Shown in pieces: positions 1 through 6,623 of a DNA stretch of 8,286 bases. Each line of letters opens with the position of its first letter. The first letter of the stretch is position 1. Below the pieces are notes generated by a model. The model searched no databases and was not told the DNA's origin. It worked only from the letters and a program-made list of their open reading frames with translations. A program made the translations under genes and the position numbers. Source of the DNA: Chloroflexota bacterium (GTDB lineage Bacteria; Chloroflexota; Anaerolineae; Anaerolineales; UBA11657); the NCBI GenBank assembly GCA_003670425.1, contig QWRL01000099.1, positions 1-8,286 on the forward strand, read 5' to 3'.

Positions 1-807
1 CTCCATTGCAAGCTGGCCTTCGCTCACCGCAAACACAACGACTGCCAGCGCGCAGGCAGCCAAAGTGCTGCGGCGTGTGATGCGTTCAATCTGCTTTTGC
101 AGCGCGCTGGTTTCGCTCACTACGGCCTGGGTCAGGGAGGCAATGCGCCCGAACTGCGTCAGCGCGCCAATGCTGAAGACCACGGCGCGTGCGGTGCCGG
201 AAACCACAGAGGTGCCGGCAAAGATCAGGTTGGGGCGTTCAATCTCCGTCAGGCCTGGCCGCCGCGAGGCGGCAGCCGTCTTGCGGGCGGGCACGGCTTC
301 ACCGGTAAGCGTGCTGTTGTTTACGCGCAGCCCAAACTCCTCCACCACCCGCGCGTCCGCCGGAATGTTGTCGCCCTCGGCCAGCACAATCACGTCGCCG
401 GGGCACAGGTCGCGCGCAGAAATTTGCTGCTGTTCACCGCCGCGTTCCACGCGTGCAAATGCAGGCAGCAGCTGGCGCAGCGAGTCAATCGCGCGCTCGG
501 CGCGGTAGCCCTGCCAGAAGGCGAAGGCTTCATTGATTACCACGACGGCCCACACGATGGCAGCCATGCCGGGCTTGCCGCCAACGAGTGCCACCAGTCC
601 CGCAGCCAGCAGCAGCACCGTCATTGGGTGGCGCAGCTGCAGTAAGAGGCGCCGCCAAAGCGGCGGGGCAGATGCCGCGCGCAGTTCATTGCGGCCATAA
701 AGCTGGCAGCGCGCTGCAGCCTCGGCGGGCAGCAGACCGGTAGGTGTGCTGTCCAACGCGGCGTAGACTTCCGCCACCTCCAACTCAAATACGGGTGCGG
801 CGTGCAT
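1..807 (-). CDS. P-type cation-transporting ATPase, N-terminal part (runs off left edge)
   Basis: This is the first 269 residues of an E1-E2 (P-type) ATPase, an ATP-driven cation pump of the inner membrane. Residues 8-45 look like the cation-ATPase N-terminal domain. Hydrophobic segments at about 62-77 and 81-97 fit TM1 and TM2. The actuator domain follows, with PGDV at 136-139, EGDNIPADAR near 144-153 and LTGEA at 167-171. The stretch NLIFAGTSVVSG near 192-203 is typical of the Ca2+/P2-like group. A third helix starts at about 248. The phosphorylation (DKTGT), nucleotide-binding and ion-binding parts lie outside the window, so the substrate cannot be assigned. The canonical TGES reads TGEA. 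I chose the ATG at 807 because family similarity begins just after it; the frame stays open upstream but has no better ATG. No Shine-Dalgarno sequence is visible. It is the third gene of the minus-strand block, 76 bases after the permease. Confidence 0.93.
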   Translation of the reverse strand, partial: MHAAPVFELEVAEVYAALDSTPTGLLPAEAAARCQLYGRNELRAASAPPLWRRLLLQLRHPMTVLLLAAGLVALVGGKPGMAAIVWAVVVINEAFAFWQGYRAERAIDSLRQLLPAFARVERGGEQQQISARDLCPGDVIVLAEGDNIPADARVVEEFGLRVNNSTLTGEAVPARKTAAASRRPGLTEIERPNLIFAGTSVVSGTARAVVFSIGALTQFGRIASLTQAVVSETSALQKQIERITRRSTLAACALAVVVFAVSEGQLAME

Positions 808-883
808 GCAGGCGCGGTTTATGCCGGCGCCGGCGCGGGGCGCTGGCGCATGTGGCAGGAGAACGGCGGAGTTGTGGGCTGGC

Positions 884-2674
884 CTAGTGTTTTTTGCCGG
901 AGGCTTCGCCTGCCTCGGGCAGATCGATGGCGAGGGTGTTGAGTGCGTCGGATGTGTTGTCAAAAACCCACGCATCAAATGATCCGGCTGCCGGCGGCTT
1001 TTCCAACTGCATGGGGCGGAAGACACCCACGGTGGCAAACATTGAGGATACCGCCAGCAAAACTCTGTAGCGGTACTCTTGCATGCGCAGTGACTGCCAC
1101 TCCACGAGTGAGCCCACATGCCCCTCAATGCGGGACTTGTCACGGATGATGGTTCGGATTTTAGTCAAGTCGCGATAACCGGCGGGAGCAATAAGAAGCA
1201 GGTTGGCCAGCACAATCACCACGCCGATTGAAATCGCAGCGCCCCAGCCGCCTTCATGCCACTTGCCAATAATCTGCCCGAAGAAGACGGCGATTGCCAG
1301 CGAGGTGGCTGTTGAGGCGCCAAACATTCCAGCCAAACGCGCTGCTCCCGTTCCATGCTTGGCGATGTGGGCACGGATGGACAATGCCATTGCAGTGATT
1401 GGCAGAAACACACCGACGCCATAGAACGGAACTGCCACCGTAGTTTGGCCGCGCACCGCCAGCGTTACCAGCAATGCTCCAAGCAGGCCGGCCGTAACCG
1501 GGCGCGTGAAGGTACCGGCTGAATTTCGAAACGCAATGAATTCAGGGAGGTTGCCCGCGGCCACATTGCGCCAGCCCACAGCTTGTAAATCCTGAAAGGC
1601 AGTCAAAGACGCGCCCGCCAGCAGCACCACCGCCAAAAGTTGGTATGCCCAATATAAGATCCAACCACCGTCCAGCTGATTGAATCCAATCGACGCCAGA
1701 TTGCCAACCAGGGTCATGCCCCTTGTGCCGTCAAACACATTGAACTGAATTGAAAAGTAGGTGAGCAGGCTTGTGGTTGTGGCACCGTAGAAAATAAATG
1801 AGGTTTGCACAAGCCGGCCAATGCCGGCCGCGCCGGAATACAGCTGCCACAAGCCGCGCAGCCGCGGCAAATGTTTGCGCCCCCAGGTCACAATCGGCGC
1901 ATCTTCATCCACCACAAATTGAATGCCGTTGGACATAGCTTCAAGGCCGGTGAGGGCCACCATGCCTTTCATTGATGCCGTGAGCAAATGGAACAAAGCC
2001 TGCGCCACAGACGGGGCGGCGCCCGTTAGTACTTCTGCGGGGGCGGGCGGTACGCCGCGCTGCACTGCAACCACGAGCCCAATGAACATCACCACAGTCA
2101 AGATTACAAACAAGCTGAGCATGCCCACCACAATCGAAACCGACTCTGCGCGCCCGCGAATGGTGAGATACCATGTTGCCGCGCACAACGAGCCGCCCAG
2201 TGCCACATGGTAGTACCAGGCAATGTCCACCTGCTGAAAGATTGACAGCAGCTGATCCACTCCGGAAAGTGATGAGACCACCACCGTCATCACGTAGTCT
2301 TGAATGAGCACCACCGCCACCACCAGCCCGGCGCCGGCACCCAGGTAGCGCAATGAAGCCGAGTACGCGCCACCGCCATCACGGAACACACCCAGTGCGT
2401 AAATGTACAAACCGCCAAACACCACGTTGGCGCCGGTAATCACTGCCACCGCAGCGAAGGCATAGCGCTGCAGGCCGTGCGGATGCAGCGCGCTCATCAT
2501 TTCGCCGGTGGCATAGAAGTAGGAGGTGAAGTAATCAACCCCAAACAATGCCAGTGCGCCCAGCAGGCCAACTTGTCCAGCACCGTGCACAAACGCATCT
2601 TCCGCTTTCTCGCGCGGTGATACGCGCCACGCGACAAAAAATGCTCCAACGAGGATCAGGACTGAAATAATCAT
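884..2674 (-). CDS. KimA-like APC/KUP superfamily permease (probable potassium importer)
   Basis: This 596-residue polytopic inner-membrane permease has about 12-13 hydrophobic segments up to residue 497, then a cytoplasmic tail of about 100 residues. From memory it aligns along its length with Bacillus KimA (YdaO), a proton-coupled high-affinity K+ importer. Shared landmarks are GGGAYSAS near 100-107, ALTGLEAMSN near 240-249 and PFYGVGVF near 416-423. The KimA K+-site residues D36, Y43, D117, T121, S125, T230, E233 and Y377 correspond to D47, Y54, D126, T130, S134, T242, E245 and Y418, with identical spacing inside each motif. The tail is shorter than KimA's (about 150 residues). The ATG at 2674 has no Shine-Dalgarno sequence; a short CA-rich run precedes it. 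No room exists for a ydaO-type c-di-AMP riboswitch in the 60-base upstream gap. An amino-acid permease of the same superfamily remains possible. The pump downstream fits a cation role. Confidence 0.85.
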   Translation of the reverse strand: MIISVLILVGAFFVAWRVSPREKAEDAFVHGAGQVGLLGALALFGVDYFTSYFYATGEMMSALHPHGLQRYAFAAVAVITGANVVFGGLYIYALGVFRDGGGAYSASLRYLGAGAGLVVAVVLIQDYVMTVVVSSLSGVDQLLSIFQQVDIAWYYHVALGGSLCAATWYLTIRGRAESVSIVVGMLSLFVILTVVMFIGLVVAVQRGVPPAPAEVLTGAAPSVAQALFHLLTASMKGMVALTGLEAMSNGIQFVVDEDAPIVTWGRKHLPRLRGLWQLYSGAAGIGRLVQTSFIFYGATTTSLLTYFSIQFNVFDGTRGMTLVGNLASIGFNQLDGGWILYWAYQLLAVVLLAGASLTAFQDLQAVGWRNVAAGNLPEFIAFRNSAGTFTRPVTAGLLGALLVTLAVRGQTTVAVPFYGVGVFLPITAMALSIRAHIAKHGTGAARLAGMFGASTATSLAIAVFFGQIIGKWHEGGWGAAISIGVVIVLANLLLIAPAGYRDLTKIRTIIRDKSRIEGHVGSLVEWQSLRMQEYRYRVLLAVSSMFATVGVFRPMQLEKPPAAGSFDAWVFDNTSDALNTLAIDLPEAGEASGKKH

Positions 2675-2709
2675 GTGGGTGTGTGTGAGATAAAGCTTCA
2701 GATGCGCGG

Positions 2710-2726
2710 GCCGGCCGATTGCCGGC
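2710..2726. repeat. Hairpin-forming inverted repeat between two minus-strand genes
   Basis: Two copies of GCCGGC (2710-2715 and 2721-2726) flank a 5-base loop, giving a 6-bp GC stem in the 60-base gap between the unknown gene and the permease gene. No U-tract follows on the minus strand, so this is not a convincing intrinsic terminator. It could act as a processing or attenuation element inside an operon. GCCGGC is common throughout this DNA, so chance is a real alternative. Confidence 0.35.
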
Positions 2727-2734
2727 GCACGCTG

Positions 2735-3823
2735 CTAACTGCTAAAGGCTGCCGCCAGCTGCTCCAGCAGCGCCAGCAAGTGGCGGCGGGTGGCCGGGCT
2801 TAGGCGCGTGTCCTGGCTTACATTGGCCTCTTCGAGGCGCACAGCGCGCACCATCAAAGAGCGCGCAAATTGTATGCGGCCGGGCGGAATCACCTCTACA
2901 TCATGCATTGCCATTGCCAGTATGTGGTCATCAAAATAGGGCAGGCTCAGGTGCAGCCCGCGGTTGAGCGAGTTGGCAGCTGCGCGCTGCTGCACTGTGC
3001 CAATGATTTGGCCGGCGCGAAAGACCGCCAGGGCACGCCCTTGGTTCACCAGCTGGCCCAGCATGCCGCCGCGCTTTTGCTGGTACACCGCATCCGCAAT
3101 GATGTACGGCGCCAGCCCGCTGGCCTGATGAATGGTGTAAACAAAGTTCTGCATGGACGCGATCATGCTTTCGGCTTCGTCATCACCGCCCACCAGCAGG
3201 CGCGCCGCGTCGTCCAGCGCCACCCATTGCGGCAGGTAAAAGCGCCGCGCGTATGGCGTGAACGGCACCTGCAGCGTGCCGCGCCCGGCATCGGCTGCGC
3301 CATCTTCTGAGATTGCGTCCGAGGCCTGCGTGATGGCGGACTCAGGATCCAGCCCGCTGTCCGCGGGCTGCGCCGGAATGTCGCCGCTCTCTTCGGCGGT
3401 GTACGTTACGGAGCGGCCGGCCGGCAGCAAGTCATGCACAATGAAGCGGGCGCAGGCATGCATGATCAAATCTGCGCAAACTTGCAGCGCGTCCTCACTG
3501 GCCGCGCGCAGTTCGTCCAGGCGCTGGCGCAGGCCATCGCCCACATCATGCACGCTGCGCCGGCGCAGGCTCAGGCCGCCGCCCACGGATTGCTCGCGCT
3601 GGCCCGCGTCTATGGTGAGCTGCACGCCGGCGGCGTTGTTTATGCGGTCCGGCAGCGTAAAGCGCACCTGCCCGGTTTTGTGCTGCATCGCTTCCGCAAT
3701 GCGCTGGGCTTGCAGGCGCAGAAACTGGCGCGTAGTGTTGGACTGCGCATCCAGCAGTGCTTCCATTTGCAGCAGCTCGGGGCGCAGGCTGGCAATCGCC
3801 AAGGCGGCAGTTTGGTCTGGCAT
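2735..3823 (-). CDS. Conserved-looking protein of unknown function, 362 residues
   Basis: I do not recognise this protein and assign no function. It has no signal peptide and no membrane helix, so it is probably cytoplasmic. The N-terminal part (about 1-135) is largely alpha-helical, with Gln/Arg/Leu-rich stretches at 15-50 and 95-130. An acidic, low-complexity linker spans about 143-183. The C-terminal part (about 185-362) has the composition of a folded, conserved domain, with aromatic-rich PFTPYARRFYLPQW at 187-200, then NFVYTIHQ at 226-233, QLVNQGRAL at 257-265 and LSLPYFDDHIL at 292-302. The ATG at 3823 is well supported: AGGAG lies 9 bases upstream, the only clear Shine-Dalgarno sequence in the window. 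It is the first gene of the minus-strand block and sits 60 bases before the KimA-like permease, so a regulatory or accessory role in ion homeostasis is possible but purely positional. No metal-binding or catalytic signature stands out. Confidence 0.85.
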   Translation of the reverse strand: MPDQTAALAIASLRPELLQMEALLDAQSNTTRQFLRLQAQRIAEAMQHKTGQVRFTLPDRINNAAGVQLTIDAGQREQSVGGGLSLRRRSVHDVGDGLRQRLDELRAASEDALQVCADLIMHACARFIVHDLLPAGRSVTYTAEESGDIPAQPADSGLDPESAITQASDAISEDGAADAGRGTLQVPFTPYARRFYLPQWVALDDAARLLVGGDDEAESMIASMQNFVYTIHQASGLAPYIIADAVYQQKRGGMLGQLVNQGRALAVFRAGQIIGTVQQRAAANSLNRGLHLSLPYFDDHILAMAMHDVEVIPPGRIQFARSLMVRAVRLEEANVSQDTRLSPATRRHLLALLEQLAAAFSS

Positions 3824-3832
3824 TAGTCTGTG

Positions 3833-3837
3833 CTCCT
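3833..3837 (-). promoter_or_regulatory. Shine-Dalgarno sequence fixing the start at 3823
   Basis: On the minus strand AGGAG is followed by a 9-base spacer and ATG (3823-3821). This settles the start of the unknown 362-residue gene. It is notable because no other gene in the window has an equally clear ribosome-binding site. A run of seven A residues (minus strand, 3851-3845) lies just upstream. Confidence 0.75.
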
Positions 3838-3911
3838 AAATGGATTTTTTTGCAGGAAACAGGGATTGACTGCGGCCGGAGCCACAATGGCTGCGGACGC
3901 GATTGTACCAT

Positions 3912-3942
3912 CGGCGGGCGGGCTCATGCCGGCGGGCGGGCT
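3912..3942. repeat. Pair of 13-bp direct repeats in the divergent intergenic region
   Basis: The 13-mer CGGCGGGCGGGCT occurs at 3912-3924 and again, identically, at 3930-3942, an 18-base period. The pair sits near the middle of the 266-base gap between the divergent blocks, where regulator sites would be expected. The G-run pattern is also that of simple GC-rich sequence, so a replication-slippage origin is equally possible. Whether a protein binds here cannot be judged from sequence. Confidence 0.5.
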
Positions 3943-3978
3943 GGCAGCCTGCTCCCGGCATGGCCTGCGAGACTGATT

Positions 3979-3988
3979 GCTTGCAAGC
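3979..3988. promoter_or_regulatory. Candidate operator palindrome GCTTGCAAGC
   Basis: This is a perfect 10-bp palindrome in the divergent intergenic region, about 100 bases upstream of the mutase ATG. It lies 10 bases before a TTGACA hexamer (3999-4004), a good -35 match for the plus strand. No good -10 lies 16-18 bases downstream of that hexamer, so the promoter is incomplete by sigma-70 criteria. A dimeric repressor could bind the palindrome, but a 10-bp palindrome can arise by chance. Confidence 0.25.
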
Positions 3989-4060
3989 CGGCAAAGAGTT
4001 GACACCACGGCTTCAAAGTTTAAGGGGCCCAGCTAGCAGCGTTATGCAATGCTTCCCTAG

Positions 4061-4066
4061 TAGAAT
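4061..4066 (+). promoter_or_regulatory. Candidate -10 element (TAGAAT) for the mutase-epimerase genes
   Basis: TAGAAT matches the -10 consensus at five of six positions and lies 23 bases before the mutase ATG, predicting a 5' leader of roughly 15-17 bases without a Shine-Dalgarno sequence. No convincing -35 lies at 17 bases. Of the -10-like hexamers in the intergenic region it is the closest to consensus. Confidence 0.35.
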
Positions 4067-4089
4067 TCACGCGTAGAGCCTGCAGCGCA

Positions 4090-5715
4090 ATGAGCGAACC
4101 AGCACCTGAACGCATTTCGGCGCAGCCGCCAGTGGCAGCCAGCGCCCCGGTTGTGACGCCTTCCGGCATTGAGCTGCAGCGCGTGTACGGGCCGGCGCAT
4201 GGCGGCGCGCCGGACGCGCAGCTCGGCCAGCCCGGCGAGTACCCCTTTACGCGCGGCGTGCATCCGGATATGTACCGGCAGCGCTTGTGGACCATGCGCC
4301 AGTACGCCGGCTTTGGCTCCGCCGAAGAAAGCAATGCGCGCTACAAGTTTTTGCTGGAGCGCGGCCAGACCGGTTTGTCCGTTGCCTTTGATCTGCCAAC
4401 CCAGATTGGCTACGACCCGGACGATGCCATGGCGCTGGGCGAAGTGGGGCGCGTGGGTGTGTCGCTGCCCGCGCTGCCGGAGGCGTTGAGCCTGTTTGAC
4501 GGCATACCGCTGGAACAAGTGAGCACCAGCATGACCATCAACGCGCCGGCCGCAATAGTGCTGGCGCTGTATGTGGCCGTGGCCAAGCGCCAGGGCGCAG
4601 AGCTGCGGCGCCTGCGCGGCACTGTGCAAAATGACATCCTTAAGGAGTATCTGGCGCGTGGCACGTACATCTTTCCGCCACAGCCCGCCATGCGGCTGGT
4701 GACGGATGTGTTCGCCTGGTGTGCGCAGCACACACCGCACTGGAACACCGTCAGCATCAGCGGCTACCACATCCGCGAGGCAGGCAGCACCGCGGTGCAG
4801 GAGCTGGCCTTCACACTGGCCAACGGCATTGAATATGTGCAGGCAGCGCAGCGCGCCGGCTTGCAGGTGGACGATTTTGCGCCGCAGCTGGCCTTCTTCT
4901 TCAACTCGCACAATGGCTTTCTGGAAGAGGTGGCCAAGTTTCGCGCCGCGCGGCGCATGTGGGCGCGCATCATGCGCGAGCGCTTTGGGGCGCGCAACCC
5001 GCGCAGCCTGATGCTGCGCTTTCACGCGCAGACGGGCGGCAGCACGCTAACCGCGCAGCAGCCGGAGAACAACATTGTGCGCACCACGCTGCAGGCGCTG
5101 GCCGCTGTGTTGGGCGGCGCGCAAAGCCTGCATACCAATGCGCTGGATGAAGCGCTGGGCCTGCCCACCAACCATGCCGCACAAATTGCGCTGCGCACGC
5201 AGCAGGTGATTGCCAGCGAGGCCGGCGTGGCCGGCACGGTGGACCCGCTTGGCGGCAGCTATGCCATCGAGCAGCTCACGGACGAGCTTGAGGCGCAAGC
5301 GCTGGCATACATTGCGCGCATTGATGCGCTCGGCGGTGCCTTGGCTGCAATTGAGGCCGGCTACCCGCAAAGCGAAGTGGAAACTGCAGCGTATGCGCAT
5401 CAGCGCGCCGTAGAGAGCGGCGCGCGCGTGGTGGTGGGCGTGAACGCCTTCACGGCCGAGGCAGAGCCGCCGCTGCCGGTGCACAAGCTTGATCCGCAAA
5501 TTGAGCAGCGCCAAGTGGCGCGCGTGCGCGCCTTGCGCCAAAGCCGGGATGGCGAGCGCGCCAGTGCCTTGCTGGCGCAGCTGGAGCAGGCAGCGCGCGG
5601 CACGGCAAACCTGATGCCGCTGTTCATTGAATGTGTGGAACATGCTGTGACGCTTGGTGAAATCTGCCGGGTGCTGCGCAGCGTGTGGGGCGAGTACCGG
5701 CCCAAGTATGCGTAA
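4090..5715 (+). CDS. mcmA1: Methylmalonyl-CoA mutase, large (catalytic) subunit without B12-binding domain
   Basis: This 541-residue protein is the TIM-barrel substrate-binding subunit of an adenosylcobalamin-dependent acyl-CoA mutase that interconverts (R)-methylmalonyl-CoA and succinyl-CoA in the cytoplasm. Family landmarks are PFTRGVHPDMYRQRLWTMRQYAGFG at about 52-76, GLSVAFDLPTQ near 95-105, GTVQNDILKEY near 177-187, SISGYHIREAG near 222-232 and QSLHTN past the middle. Substrate specificity can be read from key residues: Y72 and R190 match Y89 and R207 of the Propionibacterium enzyme, which hold the methylmalonyl carboxylate, and H227 matches catalytic H244. The spacings (118 and 37 residues) are identical. 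Isobutyryl-CoA mutase has Phe and Gln at the first two sites. The cobalamin-binding DxHxxG domain of full-length enzymes (about 730 residues) is absent, so a separate small subunit must exist elsewhere. The N-terminal 22 residues are Pro/Ala-rich. No Shine-Dalgarno sequence precedes the ATG. Confidence 0.96.
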   Translation: MSEPAPERISAQPPVAASAPVVTPSGIELQRVYGPAHGGAPDAQLGQPGEYPFTRGVHPDMYRQRLWTMRQYAGFGSAEESNARYKFLLERGQTGLSVAFDLPTQIGYDPDDAMALGEVGRVGVSLPALPEALSLFDGIPLEQVSTSMTINAPAAIVLALYVAVAKRQGAELRRLRGTVQNDILKEYLARGTYIFPPQPAMRLVTDVFAWCAQHTPHWNTVSISGYHIREAGSTAVQELAFTLANGIEYVQAAQRAGLQVDDFAPQLAFFFNSHNGFLEEVAKFRAARRMWARIMRERFGARNPRSLMLRFHAQTGGSTLTAQQPENNIVRTTLQALAAVLGGAQSLHTNALDEALGLPTNHAAQIALRTQQVIASEAGVAGTVDPLGGSYAIEQLTDELEAQALAYIARIDALGGALAAIEAGYPQSEVETAAYAHQRAVESGARVVVGVNAFTAEAEPPLPVHKLDPQIEQRQVARVRALRQSRDGERASALLAQLEQAARGTANLMPLFIECVEHAVTLGEICRVLRSVWGEYRPKYA

Positions 5716-5748
5716 AGCAGCGCGCAAACAGCTGCCCGCTTGCCGGCT

Positions 5749-6156
5749 ATGAAACCGCAGGTTCATCACATCGCCATTGTTGTGCCGGAGATTGAAGCGG
5801 CGCTGGGGCTGTGGCGTGACCTGCTGGGTTTGCCGCTGACCGGGCAGGAGCATGTGCCCGGCCAGCAATCCACAGTTGCCTTTCTGGAAGCCGGCGAGTG
5901 CCAGATTGAACTTGTGCGCCCGGATGCGGCAGACACGGGCGTGGCGCGCTTTCTGGCTGCGCGCGGACCCGGCTTGCACCACATTGCGCTGCAGGTGTCC
6001 GGCTTGGATGCGCTGCTGGCGCGGCTGCGGGCTGCGGGTGTGCGGCTGGTGGATGAGACTCCGATTGTGGCGGCCGGCGGCCGGCGCGCTGCGTTTATTC
6101 ATCCCCACAGCGCCAACGGCGTGCTGGTGGAGTTGTACGAGCTGCCCGTAGGCTAA
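5749..6156 (+). CDS. mce: Methylmalonyl-CoA epimerase (VOC/glyoxalase fold)
   Basis: This 135-residue protein racemises (S)- and (R)-methylmalonyl-CoA, linking propionyl-CoA carboxylase to the mutase encoded 33 bases upstream. It has the two beta-alpha-beta-beta-beta modules of the vicinal-oxygen-chelate fold. Comparing with the Propionibacterium enzyme (H12, Q65, H91, E141), the metal ligands here should be H7 in VHHIAIV, E54 in QIELV, H78 in GLHHIAL and E128 in VLVELYE. The block AGVRLVDETP at 96-105 followed by FIHPHSANG at 116-124 is typical of epimerases rather than other VOC enzymes. I chose the ATG at 5749. A TTG three codons earlier (5740) is in frame, but ATG is preferred and family similarity starts directly after it. 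No Shine-Dalgarno sequence is visible, so coupling to the mutase transcript is likely. Length is normal for the family. Confidence 0.93.
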   Translation: MKPQVHHIAIVVPEIEAALGLWRDLLGLPLTGQEHVPGQQSTVAFLEAGECQIELVRPDAADTGVARFLAARGPGLHHIALQVSGLDALLARLRAAGVRLVDETPIVAAGGRRAAFIHPHSANGVLVELYELPVG

Positions 6157-6165
6157 GTGGCCGCT

Positions 6166-6185
6166 GCCGGAAATGACCGTCCGGC
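6166..6185. repeat. Inverted repeat after the epimerase gene (possible weak terminator)
   Basis: GCCGGA at 6166-6171 pairs with TCCGGC at 6180-6185 around an 8-base loop, ten bases after the epimerase stop. The position suits transcript termination or 3'-end protection. There is no T-run after the stem on either strand, so a classical rho-independent terminator is not supported. Confidence 0.3.
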
Positions 6186-6226
6186 CTGCTGCTTGTACGC
6201 CCCGCGCATTGCGCGCCGCCACTTGG

Positions 6227-6232
6227 TAGACT
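6227..6232 (+). promoter_or_regulatory. Candidate leaderless -10 element (TAGACT) before the small membrane protein
   Basis: TAGACT fits the TANNNT form of -10 elements and ends 7 bases before the ATG at 6240. Transcription would then begin at or within a base or two of the start codon. No -35 is recognisable and no Shine-Dalgarno sequence precedes the gene, as seen for leaderless genes in Actinobacteria and Deinococcus. One hexamer is weak evidence alone; a similar arrangement recurs at 7392. Confidence 0.35.
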
Positions 6233-6239
6233 TGCCCGC

Positions 6240-6623
6240 ATGTCTGTGTTATTGGTGCATGCCGGCCTGACCAATACGCTGCTGTTGTATACGCTGGCGC
6301 TGGCTGCGTGGAGCTTCGTTGTTTTTTTTCGCCGCGCTGAAATCACGCCCGCGTATTGGGGTGCGTTTGCAATTTGCTGCGGCATGTTCGGCGTGCAGTT
6401 TGTGCTGGGCTTGCTGCTGGCGTTGGGTGGCGGCACGCCCATTCGCTGGGTGCACTATCTGTATGGCACGCTGGGCGTAATCACGCTGCCGGCGGCGTTC
6501 GGGTTTACGCGCGGCCGCAGCACTTTTCACGAAGCGCTGGTTTACGGCGTGGTGCTGCTGTTTATTGCGGGCGTGGTGGCGCGTGCACGCATCACCGCGG
6601 TGCTGGCACTGCCGGGCGTATGA
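6240..6623 (+). CDS. Small four-helix membrane protein of unknown function
   Basis: This 127-residue integral membrane protein has four predicted helices at about 9-29, 40-62, 72-90 and 97-115, separated by short loops. The loop between helices 1 and 2 is basic (RR at 31-32), which suggests it is cytoplasmic. H7 lies at the start of helix 1. A QFVLGLLLALGG stretch (53-64) followed by WVHYLYG (70-76) places H72 at the start of helix 3. Paired histidines at helix ends with a Q..LG motif loosely recall half of a CtaA/COX15-type or b-type heme protein, but the resemblance is too slight to assign function. Its TGA overlaps the ATG of the LysM protein gene (ATGA, 6620-6623), so the two are probably translationally coupled and may work together at the membrane. 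The start is the first ATG, with a -10-like hexamer directly upstream. Confidence 0.8.
   Translation: MSVLLVHAGLTNTLLLYTLALAAWSFVVFFRRAEITPAYWGAFAICCGMFGVQFVLGLLLALGGGTPIRWVHYLYGTLGVITLPAAFGFTRGRSTFHEALVYGVVLLFIAGVVARARITAVLALPGV

Noticed and set aside
97..645. A 182-residue plus-strand open frame at the left end
   Set aside because: It is antisense to the P-type ATPase, whose actuator motifs are clear; the plus-strand translation is Gln/His/Arg-rich noise.
2675..2734. A ydaO-type c-di-AMP riboswitch upstream of the KimA-like gene
   Set aside because: The gap is only 60 bases, far shorter than that riboswitch, and contains just one simple hairpin.
3999..4004. TTGACA as a complete sigma-70 promoter for the mutase
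   Set aside because: The hexamer is perfect but the sequence 16-18 bases downstream (around 4021-4028) bears no resemblance to a -10, so it is not reported as a promoter.
4057..5025. A 322-residue open frame on the minus strand opposite the mutase
   Set aside because: It is a composition-driven shadow of the mutase frame with no motif, helix pattern or ribosome-binding site of its own.
5740..5748. TTG start at 5740 for the epimerase
   Set aside because: It adds only three residues ahead of an ATG at 5749 where family similarity begins; neither has a ribosome-binding site to favour it.
5047..6222. A 391-residue open frame on the minus strand across the mutase end and the epimerase
   Set aside because: It is antisense to two genes with conserved catalytic residues, and it has low-complexity, Arg/His/Gln-rich content without family features.
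6356..6619. N-terminal extension of the LysM protein back to 6356
   Set aside because: The extension overlaps the membrane protein gene in another frame and would bury the signal peptide, which starts exactly at the ATG at 6620.
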